Source: Hydractinia symbiolongicarpus
Lineage: Eukaryota; Cnidaria; Hydrozoa; Anthoathecata; Hydractiniidae
Direction: 5' to 3'
DNA length: 64,000 nucleotides
NCBI RefSeq assembly: GCF_029227915.1
Contig: NC_079882.1
Location: 23,315,001-23,379,000 of the forward strand
The stretch's first letter is position 1. Every line of letters begins with the position of its first letter. The notes beneath the pieces were generated by a model that ran no database searches, was not told the origin of the DNA, and was given only the letters and a program-made list of their open reading frames with translations. The translations under genes and the position numbers were made by a program. Shown one piece after another: positions 13,374-26,438 of the stretch.

Positions 13374-15940
13374 TTTTTACCAGATTTTGCAAATATAATT
13401 TTTCCTTTTTTTTAAACCGGGCAATCGAGTTGATGTAAACATGTCGAGATTTACCCGAAAACATCAGAAATGACGTTACTATTTTTCCACTCCAGGTGTC
13501 ATTTTTTTATTTATTTTGATTTCTTTATAGTCTCAGAAAGTTGATATATTTTTAAGATTCTTTGTGTCAACTCGTTGATGCAGTAAAATAACGTTTTGTC
13601 TTTCAATCATTATCTTCTCCTCCCTCCTTTTATGATATTTTGTTTGGAAAGGAAAGGAAAGGTTTATTGTGTTGATACCTCCTTCTTGCCTGACCTATTA
13701 TAATCTGCAACTCTTTGTACCTGTTATGCACTAAATTAAATAAGATAAATCAATATATAAATGGTTGCAGAGCAGGTGACATGGTCTGGGTTTGCAAGTG
13801 AAAAGTTGTAGTTGCCATGCTATAGTCGAAACCTAATAGAAACCGAGTTCTCATGTGTTTCATTTTATCCAATTAAACCATTTTATCTTAGTAGACACAA
13901 TAAAAGCAGGAAAATCAGAAAATGGCAAGGCAAAATTAAAGAACCAGCAAAACAAGTCCAAGGCAAAACAGGCAACAATACCAAACTACACCACCATCAA
14001 AATTATAAAATTTGAACTAAAATGGAATGTTATAAATTTGTTTACTGAGTTGTTATAACGTTAGCTTTTTTATTTATTTTTTGAGTGTTTTTTAGCCTTA
14101 ATTTTTCTTATTTAGTTTAGAATAGTAAGAAAACAACGTTGTTGTTACTTATAAAATATTTGTCTTTAATTTCTAAAATTTGTGTTTCTGTTGCTAATGA
14201 AGCTGTATAATCCAGCATACATATTATGATTGTTTTAAAGATACATGTATGACACAACAAAAGTGCCTATGTTTACCCAGTATATATACATTCTGATAAC
14301 TGACTGATAACTGACAAATTTGTGAGGAAAGCCAAACCACAACAAATTGTGGCCTGGAAGCCATGTTTTGTTTTAAATCTGTTAAAACTATCTTTGGGAA
14401 ATAATATTGTCACTTGTTAATTTTGTCTATTGCATTGCGCTAACCACTTCTTCCAAGACCTTTCCCCTTTGTTATTTAGCTGCACACACTAAAAAAAGAC
14501 CACAGCTTTAGTTTCAGTGTCTTTCAAACACAAGTTGGTACTCAAATCAAAATTTCACCTATGCAAAGAAAATGGAAGAAATATATGTCTAATATAATAT
14601 GTCTGCACTAAAAATGTGAAACAAAGAGTTGTCGTTCATTTTTTTTTATTCAAAACACCTTAAACATGCAACACGTACTTGCTCAAGCATGTCACCTAAC
14701 CACTAGCCCTGGCCATTTAAACATCTACCATTTTCCCAAATGGTTTTGACTTCCAGCATTACTTAAGAATTATTGTTTTGTAAAAAAAGGGTGTGTCGGA
14801 TTGCGCCAAGCTATTCTTTATAATTGTCAAGTAGTTGCTTTTATACTTACTTACAGTAAAAAATTACCATTTCGCAATAAAATTATACATATATATATAA
14901 AATATATATGTTAATATTCATCAAATTTTCCCAGGGTTTTTTATTTTTCTTTGCTAATATTTTAGTTGGATGTATACATTAGATATATACGTAGATTTTA
15001 TATGTTAAAACTTTAAGTTAACGTTGTTCGATACATTAAAATTCAAAAACAAAAAACATTTTATCAATAGAAGAATTAGACAAGAAATCGACATTTGAAA
15101 GCATAAAAATGTTAGAAACATGCACAAAACTAATGACAGAATTTATTCATTTAGTGAAGATTTTCTGCATGGATTTGAAAGTTTGTGTTAAAAAGCAACT
15201 CACATGTGACTGCTTTCTGCTTATTGTACTAACATATTAAGAGGGTGTTCAGAGCCTGGTTACTGGGCTACCTTGGTTTGCAAGCCTGCAATCATGTTAC
15301 AATCATATGAAATTAATTTTTTATGTATTTATATTTATTGTTCCTGGTGTAAATTATTTTTCATCAAAAATATAAATTTATTGATAAAAGTTTAATCTTT
15401 GATATTCTTCATCTTAATTGTACATAAAACATAAAATCATACATAAAAATATAAAAAGGCAGCTGGTTTGTTTAGGTAAAGCTGTGATATGAGAAAATTT
15501 TAGCTGGCCTTGCCAGATTCCCAGTTAAAAAAAGCAAGATCCATGTTAGTCAGACTAACAACAATTCCCATATGACAGGTTGTTGATTTTTATGTGAATT
15601 GGTAAAAAAGTTGAAATCACAAGCACGCTAACTGGCTAACAGGAACACCCCTAATTGAATTAATTAATGATTTTAATTAACGTATAAATGGAGGTTAATA
15701 AGTTGGAAGTTAATTTTTTTTAAACTGTAAAAACGGTTTTGCAAGTCTAGAATTCTTTCTTTGCAAAGTCAGTTGGAATCCTAAAATGTTGTAAACGAAA
15801 TAGATCATGTGATTTAATTTTTGTCATAAAAACGATATGTTTTTGCTTAAGTTTGATTTCTGCATTAGTAAGAAAAAACAGTACAAAAATGTCATGTAAA
15901 TATAATATATATAATAGCATTATTATTTTAGATAAGTTTA
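13374..15940. other. Intergenic spacer between DNAJA3 and the IQUB-like gene
   Basis: About 2.6 kb of AT-rich sequence separating two divergently transcribed genes, so both promoters should lie here. A GGAAA-repeat occurs near 13648 and an AT-dinucleotide-rich stretch near 14890. The open frames at 13812-14058 overlap each other and resemble no family. No TATA box or other element could be placed with confidence. Confidence 0.6.
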
Positions 15941-18900
15941 ATGGAGAATTCATCTAGTGACAACAAAGCAAAGATTTCAACTGGCGAATTTAACAACTCT
16001 GAGCTCTCTAACGACAATAACAATACTGATACTGGAAGTGATGTGAGCAATCTTGCAGAAGAACTTGCCAGAAACCAGACAGAAAATGAGAACATATATG
16101 TGGTTCAAGGTGAAACAGAAAACATTGGTGGGGGTCACAATGTTGATGAACTGACAAAGAATGATGAGAATTATCTGACAGAAAGTAACATAGAAAAAGA
16201 AGAACCAGTTGATATCAGTGTCAATGTTCGAGTTGGAAGTGGATCCATTGATAATGATGTTTTAGGTATTTTTTATACTCTTTTTCAGCAGATATTTATT
16301 TATATTATTTTAAACTATATTGTTCAACTGGACAAATTGTTTGCTGGTTCAGTGAACCCATTGGCGAAAGTTCAGACTTAGCTTCAAAGGTTTGTGTCTC
16401 TTGACTATGGGCTTAGTATTTCATGTCATTTCAAGAATCAGTCAGATGGTAACAAAAACAAAAAATAAACCATGTTTACATTTTTTGTGCTGCATTTTTG
16501 TTTTTTATTGGGTTTTGGTGTTATCATACAAAGTTGCATTAAAATACACGGTTTATAATCCAAAAATTTCTTTTTTCTCTCAGTTTGTTGAATTAAACTA
16601 AATTTGTTAACAAGCGACAAGTTGTAAGGATAATATTGATGTTTAAATGAGCAATATATATTAATTGCTTATATAATAAATTTTGCTAAAGTGTTTGCTT
16701 TGTGGATACCTTCCAAAGCAACGCTAGTGAAAAGACACCTCATTAAATGCATTGGTTCAAACAGAGGTGTGTCCTTATTAATAACCACATTTTTTTCGTC
16801 TTGTATTAAAAGTTATTGCAGATAATTGTAAAAAAATGTCTTAAATTAACCATAAAAAGGCACAATTGTAGCGATAAAGTTGACCACATATTTTGGCCAT
16901 CTTTTAGGCCAAGTTTTTAAGATATTTCAAAATATCTTAATAACTTTTTCATGTTTTGTCCAGATGGTTGTCTTTGATGATAACAACAATTTATGCACAC
17001 TTCATACTATTTTAATCCCTCCCACATGTGCATTGCAAAGTCTATCAAATTTTTGGTGAAGTGAACCAGGAATGGTATGATTCTATTATATTGTCAGTGC
17101 TAAAGCTGGTTAGGTATCCGTAGCATAAAAGATGAAGATCAAAAAATGAAGGTTCTGTTTTGTTACTATTTATAAAAATGCTGTTTATTACATGTAGAGA
17201 GAACGATTTTAACAGAATCAATTCAAGTACAAGAAGCTGCCACCGATGTTAATGCTGAAACTAACGTGAATGATCTTACTGATAACACTGTGACAGGATT
17301 TACTGAAAACAAAAAACAGACAGAAAACGAGAATACAAACAATGATGAACATGAAAAAGAAAATATTTCAGGAGAGAGTCACAGAGTTGATGAGCTGATA
17401 AAAAATGACAAAAATAATCAGAATCAAAGTAGTATTGAAAGAGAAGAGTCAGTTGATGCTTCTGTCTTTGTTCAAGCTGGAAATGAAAGTAATGTTTCAG
17501 GTATTTAATAATTTCCTTGTATCTTCTCATAGTCTGATTTTGCCAAATTTACACAAGTTAGTCCCACAAAACCTTTCATTTTTGCTCATCCACTAAAAGT
17601 GGGCTAAGAATTGATTGATCAGTAATGTAACATTGTATTTGCTGACATTTTGCTTTATATATACGTTTTTGAGAGAGAAAAACAAGAAGAAACGTAACTG
17701 CCCTAAAATTAAATGAAAAAGACAAGTTAATATTCTTTCTGCGGTATGTAACACACCTTTTATATATATAACATTTAATGATAACATTTTTCATAGTATC
17801 ATTTGAAGAAAATGAAGCAATGAAAATTCAACATGATTTTCTAAATGATGAAGGAAAGAGTCAAGTAACAAAGAATATAGTTGTTGCTGTAACAAAAGGT
17901 TCTTTTGTTATTTTTTATTTTCGAGATTTTTACACTTTGTGTTTGTTTGTCTTAACAAGCACATGTTATGTTGCCTATAACTAGTAACTATTCCAAACTG
18001 TAGGCGAAGACTTCAAAGGCCATTATCTTAGTTTGTGAGATTCGTGCCTTTTTTCAAAGATTTGTTTTTCACAAATTAATTTATGTGTAAATTTGCTGCT
18101 GGATGTAGCTTCATGAAAAATTAGTTTCCTCCCAATAGCTCTTAATATTTCTGCTACAAGTACATTAAGATATTTTTTACATTTTTTTATCTTGATTCCG
18201 TGATTGTTTCTTATTGTGTTTATAGATGGAGTTGAAAAGGAGCTGAAAGTGGAAATAATCAATCGATCTCCTAAAAAACCATTTTTAGGTGGATTTCGGC
18301 ATAAACTGACTGGTGCTGAATATCTAAATGCATCTTGTCAAGCTTACCCGAAATTGTTTTTTTCCGATGTATGTATATTTTATCTATTCAATTATAATTT
18401 TTATAAAGCATAAAATTTTGTGCTAATGTTTGTTAACGTTTTTGCAGATTGAAAAATACAATCGGGATACCCAAACAGTCATCACAAGAAATCAAGTTCA
18501 GCAAACTTTTAACAATACCTCAACTCAAATGGTAAATATTTTTGTTCTCTTTCAGTAACAAGAAAACACGGGATACACCTTAACTAAGTTCATAATTCTA
18601 CCCTACAAATCATCTTAATAAACAACACTACAATCACAGACTTTTAGTTATACATGTATGATGTAAGCAGTTGGCTTTTTAAAAGCAATAGAAGTTGAAA
18701 TTCGGTGTTTTGTTTACATTAGACTAAACCTGGATGTTACGTGTCCGATGCCACCGACGTTGTAAGGATTCCTGGTAAATATGTTACTGCTGATGAACGA
18801 GAACGTATGATTTTGGAAAAAGTAAGTTCATCATAATTTTGTGATGAAGATTTTACTTTTAATTATTCCGGTAAAGAGCTCAAAATTAAAATGATTTTTT

Positions 18901-21900
18901 CTTTGTTAGGTGATAATTCTTCAATGTTATTGGAGGAGATGGTTAGCCACACAGTATGTGAAGAAACTGCGAAATGATCGTGATATGAGAATTCAATGGG
19001 AAAAGGCTGTGAGTGATTGGTTTATCTTTGCCACTAACGAATTTGCACAGAATATGTCCATCATTGCGTGTGCAATTTTTATTTCAAGCTTTACCACGTA
19101 TTTTTGTCTTACTGAACAATAGATGGTACCTATTGTTCGCCTTCTCAAACTTCTTATGGAAACCAAGCTGCTGATTTAAAATGTACAATAGACCAGTATT
19201 CGAATTTATTCAGAATTCGGAAAAGTTTAAATAAAAACACATTTTCCTTTCTGTGAGGTGTTAATGAAATGACAATTTTTCTCAGTTCTTTACACTAATC
19301 TATGTAATGTGTCGAATTTGTGTGTCTTCTTTTGGCTGTGTGCAATGATGTTATTGCTCATGTGATGACTATCAACGCATAGGTTCCGTTTAGTTTTTAT
19401 CCTGTTAATAACCCGTTATTTAATTCTTCTTGTTTCTGTTATTCTTTCAGCAAGTAGAACAAAGAGCAGCTGAAAGAGCCCAACGTTTGCAGAAAGAGTT
19501 TGAAAGAAGAATGAAGCCAAAAACTAAAGCCGACTTCGATTTACTGTATGCAGCACTTGAACGTACGTTACTTTTTCCTCAATAACTTTCGTTGGGTAAC
19601 AAGTTGTGAGAATTTTCATTAAAAATCAGCTATTTATTTCCTGGACTTGATATTCATTTTACATTTTAAAGAATACATTTTTTTTTTCACTAATAAGAAA
19701 ACAACATAGGCTTTTGATATGGAAAAGAAAGGAAGCTGCTTTTGTCTGGAACTTACGATTAATTAAGATTATTATCAGCAGTGATTAAGGCAATAAAAAT
19801 TAGATAATTACAAGATTTGCATTGTTTTAACCTGTTCATTTTTCTTATTTCGTAAATATTGAGCCTTCTTAAGCTTACAAAAAAAAAAGAGTTCGTCATA
19901 ACTATTGTTAATTGCAGAAAAAAATTGTGATTAATGACGTTTGATTATTTATGTTTTAGGATGGCGACGGGAAGAAACAGAAAGAATCAATGAAATGCAC
20001 TCAGGACCAGAAAGAAAGGCCGCTCTGATTGGCTTATTAGAGCAAGAGTCTTACCTCATCCAATCAATTGAAAGACATCGCCTAAATGCGGATCAAGAAA
20101 ATTCTGATAAGAGAATACGTGCTTTCTTAAAAAAAGTAAGTTTGTGAAATAAAGTAATTCGTGCAATGCGTGAAAAAAACATGGTTACGTGTACTATTGA
20201 AGATTTTATTTCGGTTTGTGTGGTTTGTGTTTATATTATTGTGGAAAGTTTATCATTTCTTGAACATGATAGTTAGTAGGCTACTAACCTACTCTTTCTA
20301 TTCGGTAAATTACAAGTCCCAATAACATCGAAAAGCTGTCAATAAGATATGCCATAAGCATGCCTAGATCTAAAGACACCGAGAATATAATTCTTCTTTC
20401 TATTGATTGTAATAAGATTTCATGAAGTAAGTACGTAATAAAGTTAGAAGGATGAGAACGGTATAACATAATTATGATGAAGAGGCTGTTGTAATTATAA
20501 TAATTAAGTTTGTACTAATGCACCGTAAGAATAATTGAATTTCATGCTTTGTAGATATTCTGCAAAATACCATAAGGGAATTAATTTTCGCGATTACTTA
20601 TTTTCGTGGATTTTTTTTTCTGGAATTTCGCGGGAAAAAAAGGAATTTATTTTCGCGAATTTAGTGTTGAAAAAAATTTCGCGGGATTTTATTTTCGCGG
20701 ATCAGGCCGATTTGGAAATTTTGAGGGAATTTATTTTTTGGGATCAGGTATTTAGACTTTTCGCGAAAACCAGGAAAATTAATTTCCACAAAAACGAATC
20801 CCCTTAAGGTAGGTTTTTTATGCATCGTGTGTTTTTTCTCTAATATTTTGACCTGCTTCTCTCTCTAGGCTGCGTCACCAAAGTTTTGGCGAGCATACGA
20901 TGGAAAGATGACAATGATGAACACACCGTTCACGTTAAGAGCGCAAGAGTTAAATGATTTGTATAGTAGTTTACAAATGAAATATTTAAACCATGACGAA
21001 AGACTTGATGTTTTGTTGACACTGAAACACACTGTTAAGGTTTGTCTATTTATTAAAAGTTTTTGTACCTAGAAGCCACTCAATAATTAGTGTTCTTATA
21101 AGGCGAAAAGCATTAGGAACCACTCAATCCAGATTTTTTATCAAAACATTTTGTTTTGTTTTTAGGAGCATGAATGCAAACTCACACAGGACTTGATGGA
21201 ATTGATTGACCGAGAAGCAGATTTATTAACCAGAGGAATAAAAGTGGAAAACCTTGAAGGTACGTATAGCAGCTTTCCATTCTCTACCAAGTTGTAATGT
21301 CACGTGTTTTTTTTGGTTGATAGAATGTAATGTAACGTTGATGTTATAGGCTTGCGACAACGAATATCCACTTTGTTTTTACAATTCTGTAAAACACCAC
21401 TCTTTAATCCGGAAGCGGCACGGTTGCTAAAGGTAATTTTTTTTCTTAATAGCGTTCATATAAAATCCAATGCAGAACATTTTTCTCATAACAGTCATTT
21501 AATATACAATAATAATATATAGCGCATTCGGCTTATAATCATAAGGTTTCGAGTTCGAGTCCCCATCCTGGTGCACTTTAAATGTATCGTTTACATTTGC
21601 GGTTAGAAGATAGCACCAAATGCAGCCCAATTTGTGCCATCAAACTGCTAACCGGCCTGTGTGGCAGGCAAGGTAGTTGAGCAATGCTATACGTATCTTT
21701 GGCGATAATGTACCATAGTTACAGTCAGAGGGGAGGAAGAGCCAACCGTTAGGACAGAATCCCGGGACGTTAAAACTTCCCGTTACTTTCTTACTTACAA
21801 TTTAAAGAAAATATAACATCCAGATTCCATAAAAATTAGTATTTGTTTTCATGAGGCATGTGAGTAGAGTTTATTCATGACTTTTTGGGGTATTTAATAT

Positions 21901-23204
21901 AATTTGCATCTTCTTTAATATCATTGGTAAAATATTGAGTTACCTAAAATAAAAAATAAACTTTAGAGAAAGAAGAGGGGTATTTGGAAAATGGCGTTTT
22001 ATTAACAATTTTAGAAATTACATTTCATAGCTAGACAAACTTTCGTAACGAAGAAAATTCCTCCTTGTGTATTAAAAGTGGGTATACGAACAATCGTAAC
22101 GAGATTTCACCTGGTTACCGAGAAAATCTACATGGAAATTGTTTCTTTTTGTATATTGTTCTGAATTATTCTTCATTTTTATGTTGATTTATTTGTTAAT
22201 TTATTTCAGGTTCCACAAGATGCATCGAGTTTACGGAAAGATATTTACTTTTGTCCAAGTTGTAATTCATACCTTACATCGGCTGACTTTCCGCTCGCGT
22301 CCAACTCAAAGTAAAAAAAAAAAAAACTCGCTTTATTTTTTGATTGAAAGAAACCTAGTCGTTTTAAAGAAGCTTTTTTTATTTTTTTAGAATTGTTGGG
22401 AGATGTATCAAGTGCTCGCAACTCGATAATAACGCTCGATTGAGACACGATTTTACGAAAATTCGATGTATTATGCAACATCTTCGACGCACCGAAGAGG
22501 CTTACAATGATCACTCGAAATTCGCTTTTATTATTCAAGATGCTGATTTGCGATATTTAATAGAAAATATATGGAACTCTCAAAGTGCGCTCAGCGGTTT
22601 GGACGATCTGTATAATTTAATCTTCGTGCGTTGGAACAAGCATGAGCACTGGTCGCCATGGAATTGCGTTTTGTTAACAAAAGAGGAAGCCAGTGCCCAC
22701 ACCAAGCTAGAGAATGTAGTTGAGGTTTGTTTTGTGTTTTTTTTTTATCGCTTCGTTGTTGTGAGCTTTTTTGGCGGCAGTGGTATTTTGTTTTCGTTTT
22801 GTCGGTACTTTTAAAGGTACCTTAGGATTTTGTTAACTTTTTCTCGGTTTAGAACCTAAATCGCGATAAAAAAATTCAACCATATTACATTTATAGTTTG
22901 ATGAAAAAATTATTATATTAATTATTATTATATGAGGACATAACTACATCTACCTGTGGTCACAAATGTTTTTCCAGTGACCGAAAAAGCTTCAAATTAA
23001 ATGTTGCAAACTTGAGTTAAGAGCTTTTACATATGATTTTTTTCCTTTTTTTAGGCATATGGGCGAATATTTATTGGCAAAGTTCATCAGCGGCATGTAC
23101 TGGCGCGAAAATATTTTTCAAAACTTACGAACATATCAGATGCATTGGACAAAACAATGGTACAGAAGTCAAAACAACATACTACGTTAGCCTCCGTCTC
23201 TTAG
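15941..23204 (+). CDS. IQUB: IQUB-like ciliary protein (IQ motif, ubiquitin-like family)
   Basis: Homologue of IQUB, a radial-spoke/axonemal adaptor in mammals. Exons: 15941-16265, 17198-17500, 17797-17898, 18226-18368, 18448-18531, 18723-18821, 18910-19008, 19451-19562, 19960-20135, 20869-21039, 21166-21259, 21350-21432, 22210-22310, 22391-22724, 23055-23204. All phases agree, giving 791 residues, near the family size. Diagnostic stretches are [16 protein letters not shown] (exon 4), an IQ motif [18 protein letters not shown] (exon 7) and, in exons 13-14, a zinc-ribbon-like set of cysteines (CPSC...CIKC). The N-terminus (exons 1-2) is acidic, Asn/Glu-rich and internally duplicated. The ubiquitin-like domain expected before LGGFRHK is not visible. 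The start is the first ATG of a short leader; TAG ends at 23204. Likely expressed in ciliated or flagellated cells, inferred from the family. Confidence 0.88.
16917..16940. repeat. Perfect inverted repeat, 11-bp arms, 2-nt spacer
   Basis: TTAAGATATTT - CA - AAATATCTTAA, in IQUB intron 1. Same architecture as the hairpins in DNAJA3 intron 1, though AT-rich and short enough to be weak evidence on its own. Confidence 0.8.
20572..20812. mobile_element. MITE-like element with TTTTCGCG repeats (IQUB intron 9)
   Basis: About 240 bp. The left end reads TAAGGGAATTAATTTTCGCG. The right end, reverse-complemented, reads TAAGGGGATTCGTTTTTGTG followed by GAAATTAATTTTCC. The interior carries many TTTCGCGGG and TTTTCGCG words. 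Imperfect terminal inverted repeats and no intact coding frame; the open frame across it is only low-complexity. Non-autonomous DNA element is the best reading. Confidence 0.6.
21524..21795 (+). mobile_element. tRNA-derived SINE-like repeat (IQUB intron 12)
   Basis: Begins TAGCGCATTCGGCTTATAAT and carries a B-box-like GTTCGAGTCCC at 21553-21563, resembling the 3' half of a tRNA, followed by a roughly 200-bp unrelated body. The A box and 5' half of the tRNA part are truncated, so it is not a functional tRNA. It lies in the intron before exon 13. Confidence 0.5.
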
Positions 23205-26147
23205 GATCACGATCGTGTAAAATTTTGTGTATATTACTATTTTTAAATACAATATTAATATAACTGGATTTGGTATTGCATTTCTTTGATATTAATTTAG
23301 TAAGAAATACAGCTGCCAATACAGTCCCTCACAGACATATTTCGTCAACTCTTGACTTTTGGCGTCGTAACTGTGCGACCTGTTGTTAAACGCCAAGTGA
23401 AGCGTTTAATAAGAGCTGCAAACTGTACCACACACTGAGGTGAGCGCTTTCATACAACAAGTATGCAGTATATCATAAATCGAGTATAGCGCATACAACT
23501 ATTATAGTGTTTCGGGTGTGATATGCTTTTTAAAAAATAACTTTACTGCACCTTCAGCTGAAATAAAAGCACAGTTTACAACCCGTTGTTACCCCGTCAT
23601 AGCAAAAAAAAAATCGGTCCATATTATTTTATTTTACGGAGTAAGTTTTCGTGTAAGTTAAAAAAATTAATTGTGACGCCAGACTGACAGGCACAGGTAA
23701 GTAGTCTCTTACATGTATACAGGCATAGCACACTTTGATAAAAAATACTTTATGGCAACTTCGCTCCAAGCACTTAGTACAGGTAAGCTGTGTCGCACAT
23801 GCGTATAGGCGTATACTCTTTCAAAAAATACTTTATTGCAACTTCGGTTTAATGAAAACAAAGGGAGCAGCCTGTCGTTACCCCGTCCTACTAAAACAAT
23901 TGCTCAGCAATTATATTGTGCAGGGAAGGTTTTCATGAAAATAATAAAAGATATATCTACCTAACTACGTATAAAATTCATATTTTTACAAAAGAGAAAT
24001 AACTAAAAGTTTAAAAATAAATAAATAAGAAATGTTTAGACGGTTAAACGGCGATAGAATAAAATGAAAAGGGTGACATTTCTAAACTCGGAAAATTGCC
24101 CAGTTTTTCTTGCTTAGTAAAAAAATTTTTCACCCAAAAAACCTCGATAGTGTGCACAACTTTTTATATTGTCTGATCTTTTATATCTGTACCAGTAAAG
24201 TTTTTTCTCTAAAGTATCTTTACCATCATTCATACGCTCTGCAAAAGCAAAGAAAAAAAGACAGAGATTATGGGAGAGACATGAAACAAAAAAAATATTT
24301 TTTCCAAGATTTTTGGTTGATTTTATTATACATGGCTTTGCTCAATGCTCAAACGTTTGTTTGTAATGCCTGGAAGGGTATATTAGAAGCAGGATATTAA
24401 CCTAATTATTCAACATCATTCCAAACTGTTTCATACCTTCATATATTTTTCATCTCTTTATTTCTGGATTAAATTTTGCTGCAAATTGCTAAAGGAAATT
24501 TTTTTATCAGCAGAACTCAAGGTATTCTTAAAAAAAAAGTAAGGTAGGAGGAGATGTCTAAAAAACACCTCGCACTGCTCCCAATTATTTTTGTGATAAA
24601 CTCCGTGGTTTCCAAATACATAATGGCCTTATATTTAATTAATTCTTTGAATCAAAACGATCCCATTTGTCTTCCAATGTGCTAAACATTTTTTCGATTT
24701 TGGTAGCAAAAAGATGTCTTTTGAAGAGTCAGGGTGAGGGAAGACCCCAGACTTTTAAGAGCTTCAAATGTGTTTTACTTTTTTTAAAACAACAAACACC
24801 CTAAAGATTGGAAGATTTTACACCTGTGCATTATTACTGATCACTAGAACTATTCATGTTGTAAAGAAACCTACATAAAGCTACATTAGCTGCACATATG
24901 CAATTGAATAATGGTGACTTGTTACATGACACTAAAAGAAAAGAGTTAAAATATTGGTTAAAAGCACGAACATGACAACAAAATAAAAACATTGTGTATT
25001 TCATTTATGTAAGTTTATGACTCCGCATGAAAAAACAGAAGTTGGTTTCCATTAGCATTTGTTTAAATAAGAAAGTTACTTGCACCTTTTTGTCTCTATC
25101 CGCCACCCTCTGTACACTGAACTTCTTAACGTTATTGGTAAAAATTTTTAGTCGGCATAAAAATCAGTCACCTGAATAAAATCTTTGTCACTTAAAAAAA
25201 TTTACACAAAAATTTCGCTTTTTATCGATTAATTTTTAAAAATGCTTGTTGAGTTCATGGAATATGAAATATATACAAAATGGATTATTACGGAATATTA
25301 TCTTACATAACCATAGTCACAACTATCGCACCGATATAGTATTGCCTTCTCTTCTTTTATAATTTGAAGAATATTTAAAAATTCTTTTAGTTTCTTGTGT
25401 TTTAAATTTGTTCCCTATAGCCATTACCAAACTATGGCTAATTTGGTGCGTGATTTTGCAAGTCTTTCGGTAATATGAGGGAATACCGAATTGCTATTAG
25501 GCGCAGTGTGAACATGTCAGGTTGGTGGTCATTTGTATATGATACTGAGTCCTGCGAGTACAGCGGTTTTTCTTTGAGTTCGCCAGTTAGGGTGGATTGA
25601 CATTTTTTTTCTTGTGACTATGGTATAACTAAGAAAGTTGAACTGAAAGATCCAACATGTACATCCTAATGTTTAAGAAGTTTCTAATGCGGTAAGAAAG
25701 GGAAGCTAAAATCGATAAAAAACTTTGCTGGCAGTATAGTAAAGGAGGAAAGTAATTTTAGTCAGTACAAAATAATAGTCGCTGGGTTAAAATGTAGTGA
25801 CTTTTACCACCTTTTTTTGTTTTACCGATAAGATATTTGCTCAGGAGAACTAAAACCTCGCTCCCTACAGGTTTTTGTACTTGATCTAAGTTGTACTGAC
25901 CATAAACAACGGTTTCTAAAACGCGTTTGCATTAAAAAGTTTAACCTTTAGCGTAGTCACGATAAAAAACGCAAAAAAACATGAAAAATATCTTTAAAAG
26001 CGCATATCGACGAATATTTTTTGGCAATCAAGGACAAAGTGTATGGAAACCAGGCTATCTATAATTATCTCACAGCATTTTCATTTGATAAACAAAGCCC
26101 GGGAAAAGGACAAGTAGAACACTATTGTTGTTTTCATGGCAGAAACA
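23205..26147. other. Intergenic spacer between IQUB and the chitin-binding gene
   Basis: About 2.9 kb. A possible IQUB polyadenylation signal (AATAAA) lies near 23563. Between 23530 and 23890 a degenerate direct repeat is visible: ACTTTA(C/T)TGCA(A/C)CTTC at about 23542 and 23829, and GTTACCCCGTC at about 23588 and 23878. Nothing recognisable was found from 23950 to 26100; the frame at 24110-24400 has no ATG in context and no family resemblance. Confidence 0.55.
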
Positions 26148-26155
26148 TATATAAA
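26148..26155 (+). promoter_or_regulatory. TATA box of the chitin-binding protein gene
   Basis: TATATAAA sits about 30 bp upstream of a short non-coding first exon that ends at the GTAGGT donor after 26224. The spacing to the inferred start of transcription (about 26178-26182) is typical of TATA promoters. No other gene in the window shows so clear a TATA box, which suggests tightly regulated, high-level expression here. Confidence 0.6.
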
Positions 26156-26438
26156 GAGGTGAATTCACAGAGTTAAATATTCAGCATTTGGTGGAAGAAA
26201 CAGTATCTGCTGGTGATCAAAAAGGTAGGTTTTACTTGATAACAATTTTCTTATTTCTTTAATTCCACAACGCGTTTTGCAAAATTTTAGAGCAGTTATT
26301 TAAATAAAGCCATACCATTTCTTGATAAATAAATCAAAAATGATATTCTAAGATGAATTTTTTAATGTGCCCAGTGTACTAAATCGAGGATATTGTAGTA
26401 TTTTAGTAATTATATTTTACTATATTTTTAGAGAAGAG

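Noticed and set aside
16266-17800. Search for a hidden ubiquitin-like exon in IQUB introns 1 and 2
   Set aside because: No stretch with acceptor, donor and a ubiquitin-like pattern in any frame was seen by eye; short exons could still have been missed.
24110-24400. 96-codon open frame between IQUB and the chitin-binding gene
   Set aside because: Non-ATG start, AT-rich composition and no recognisable motif.
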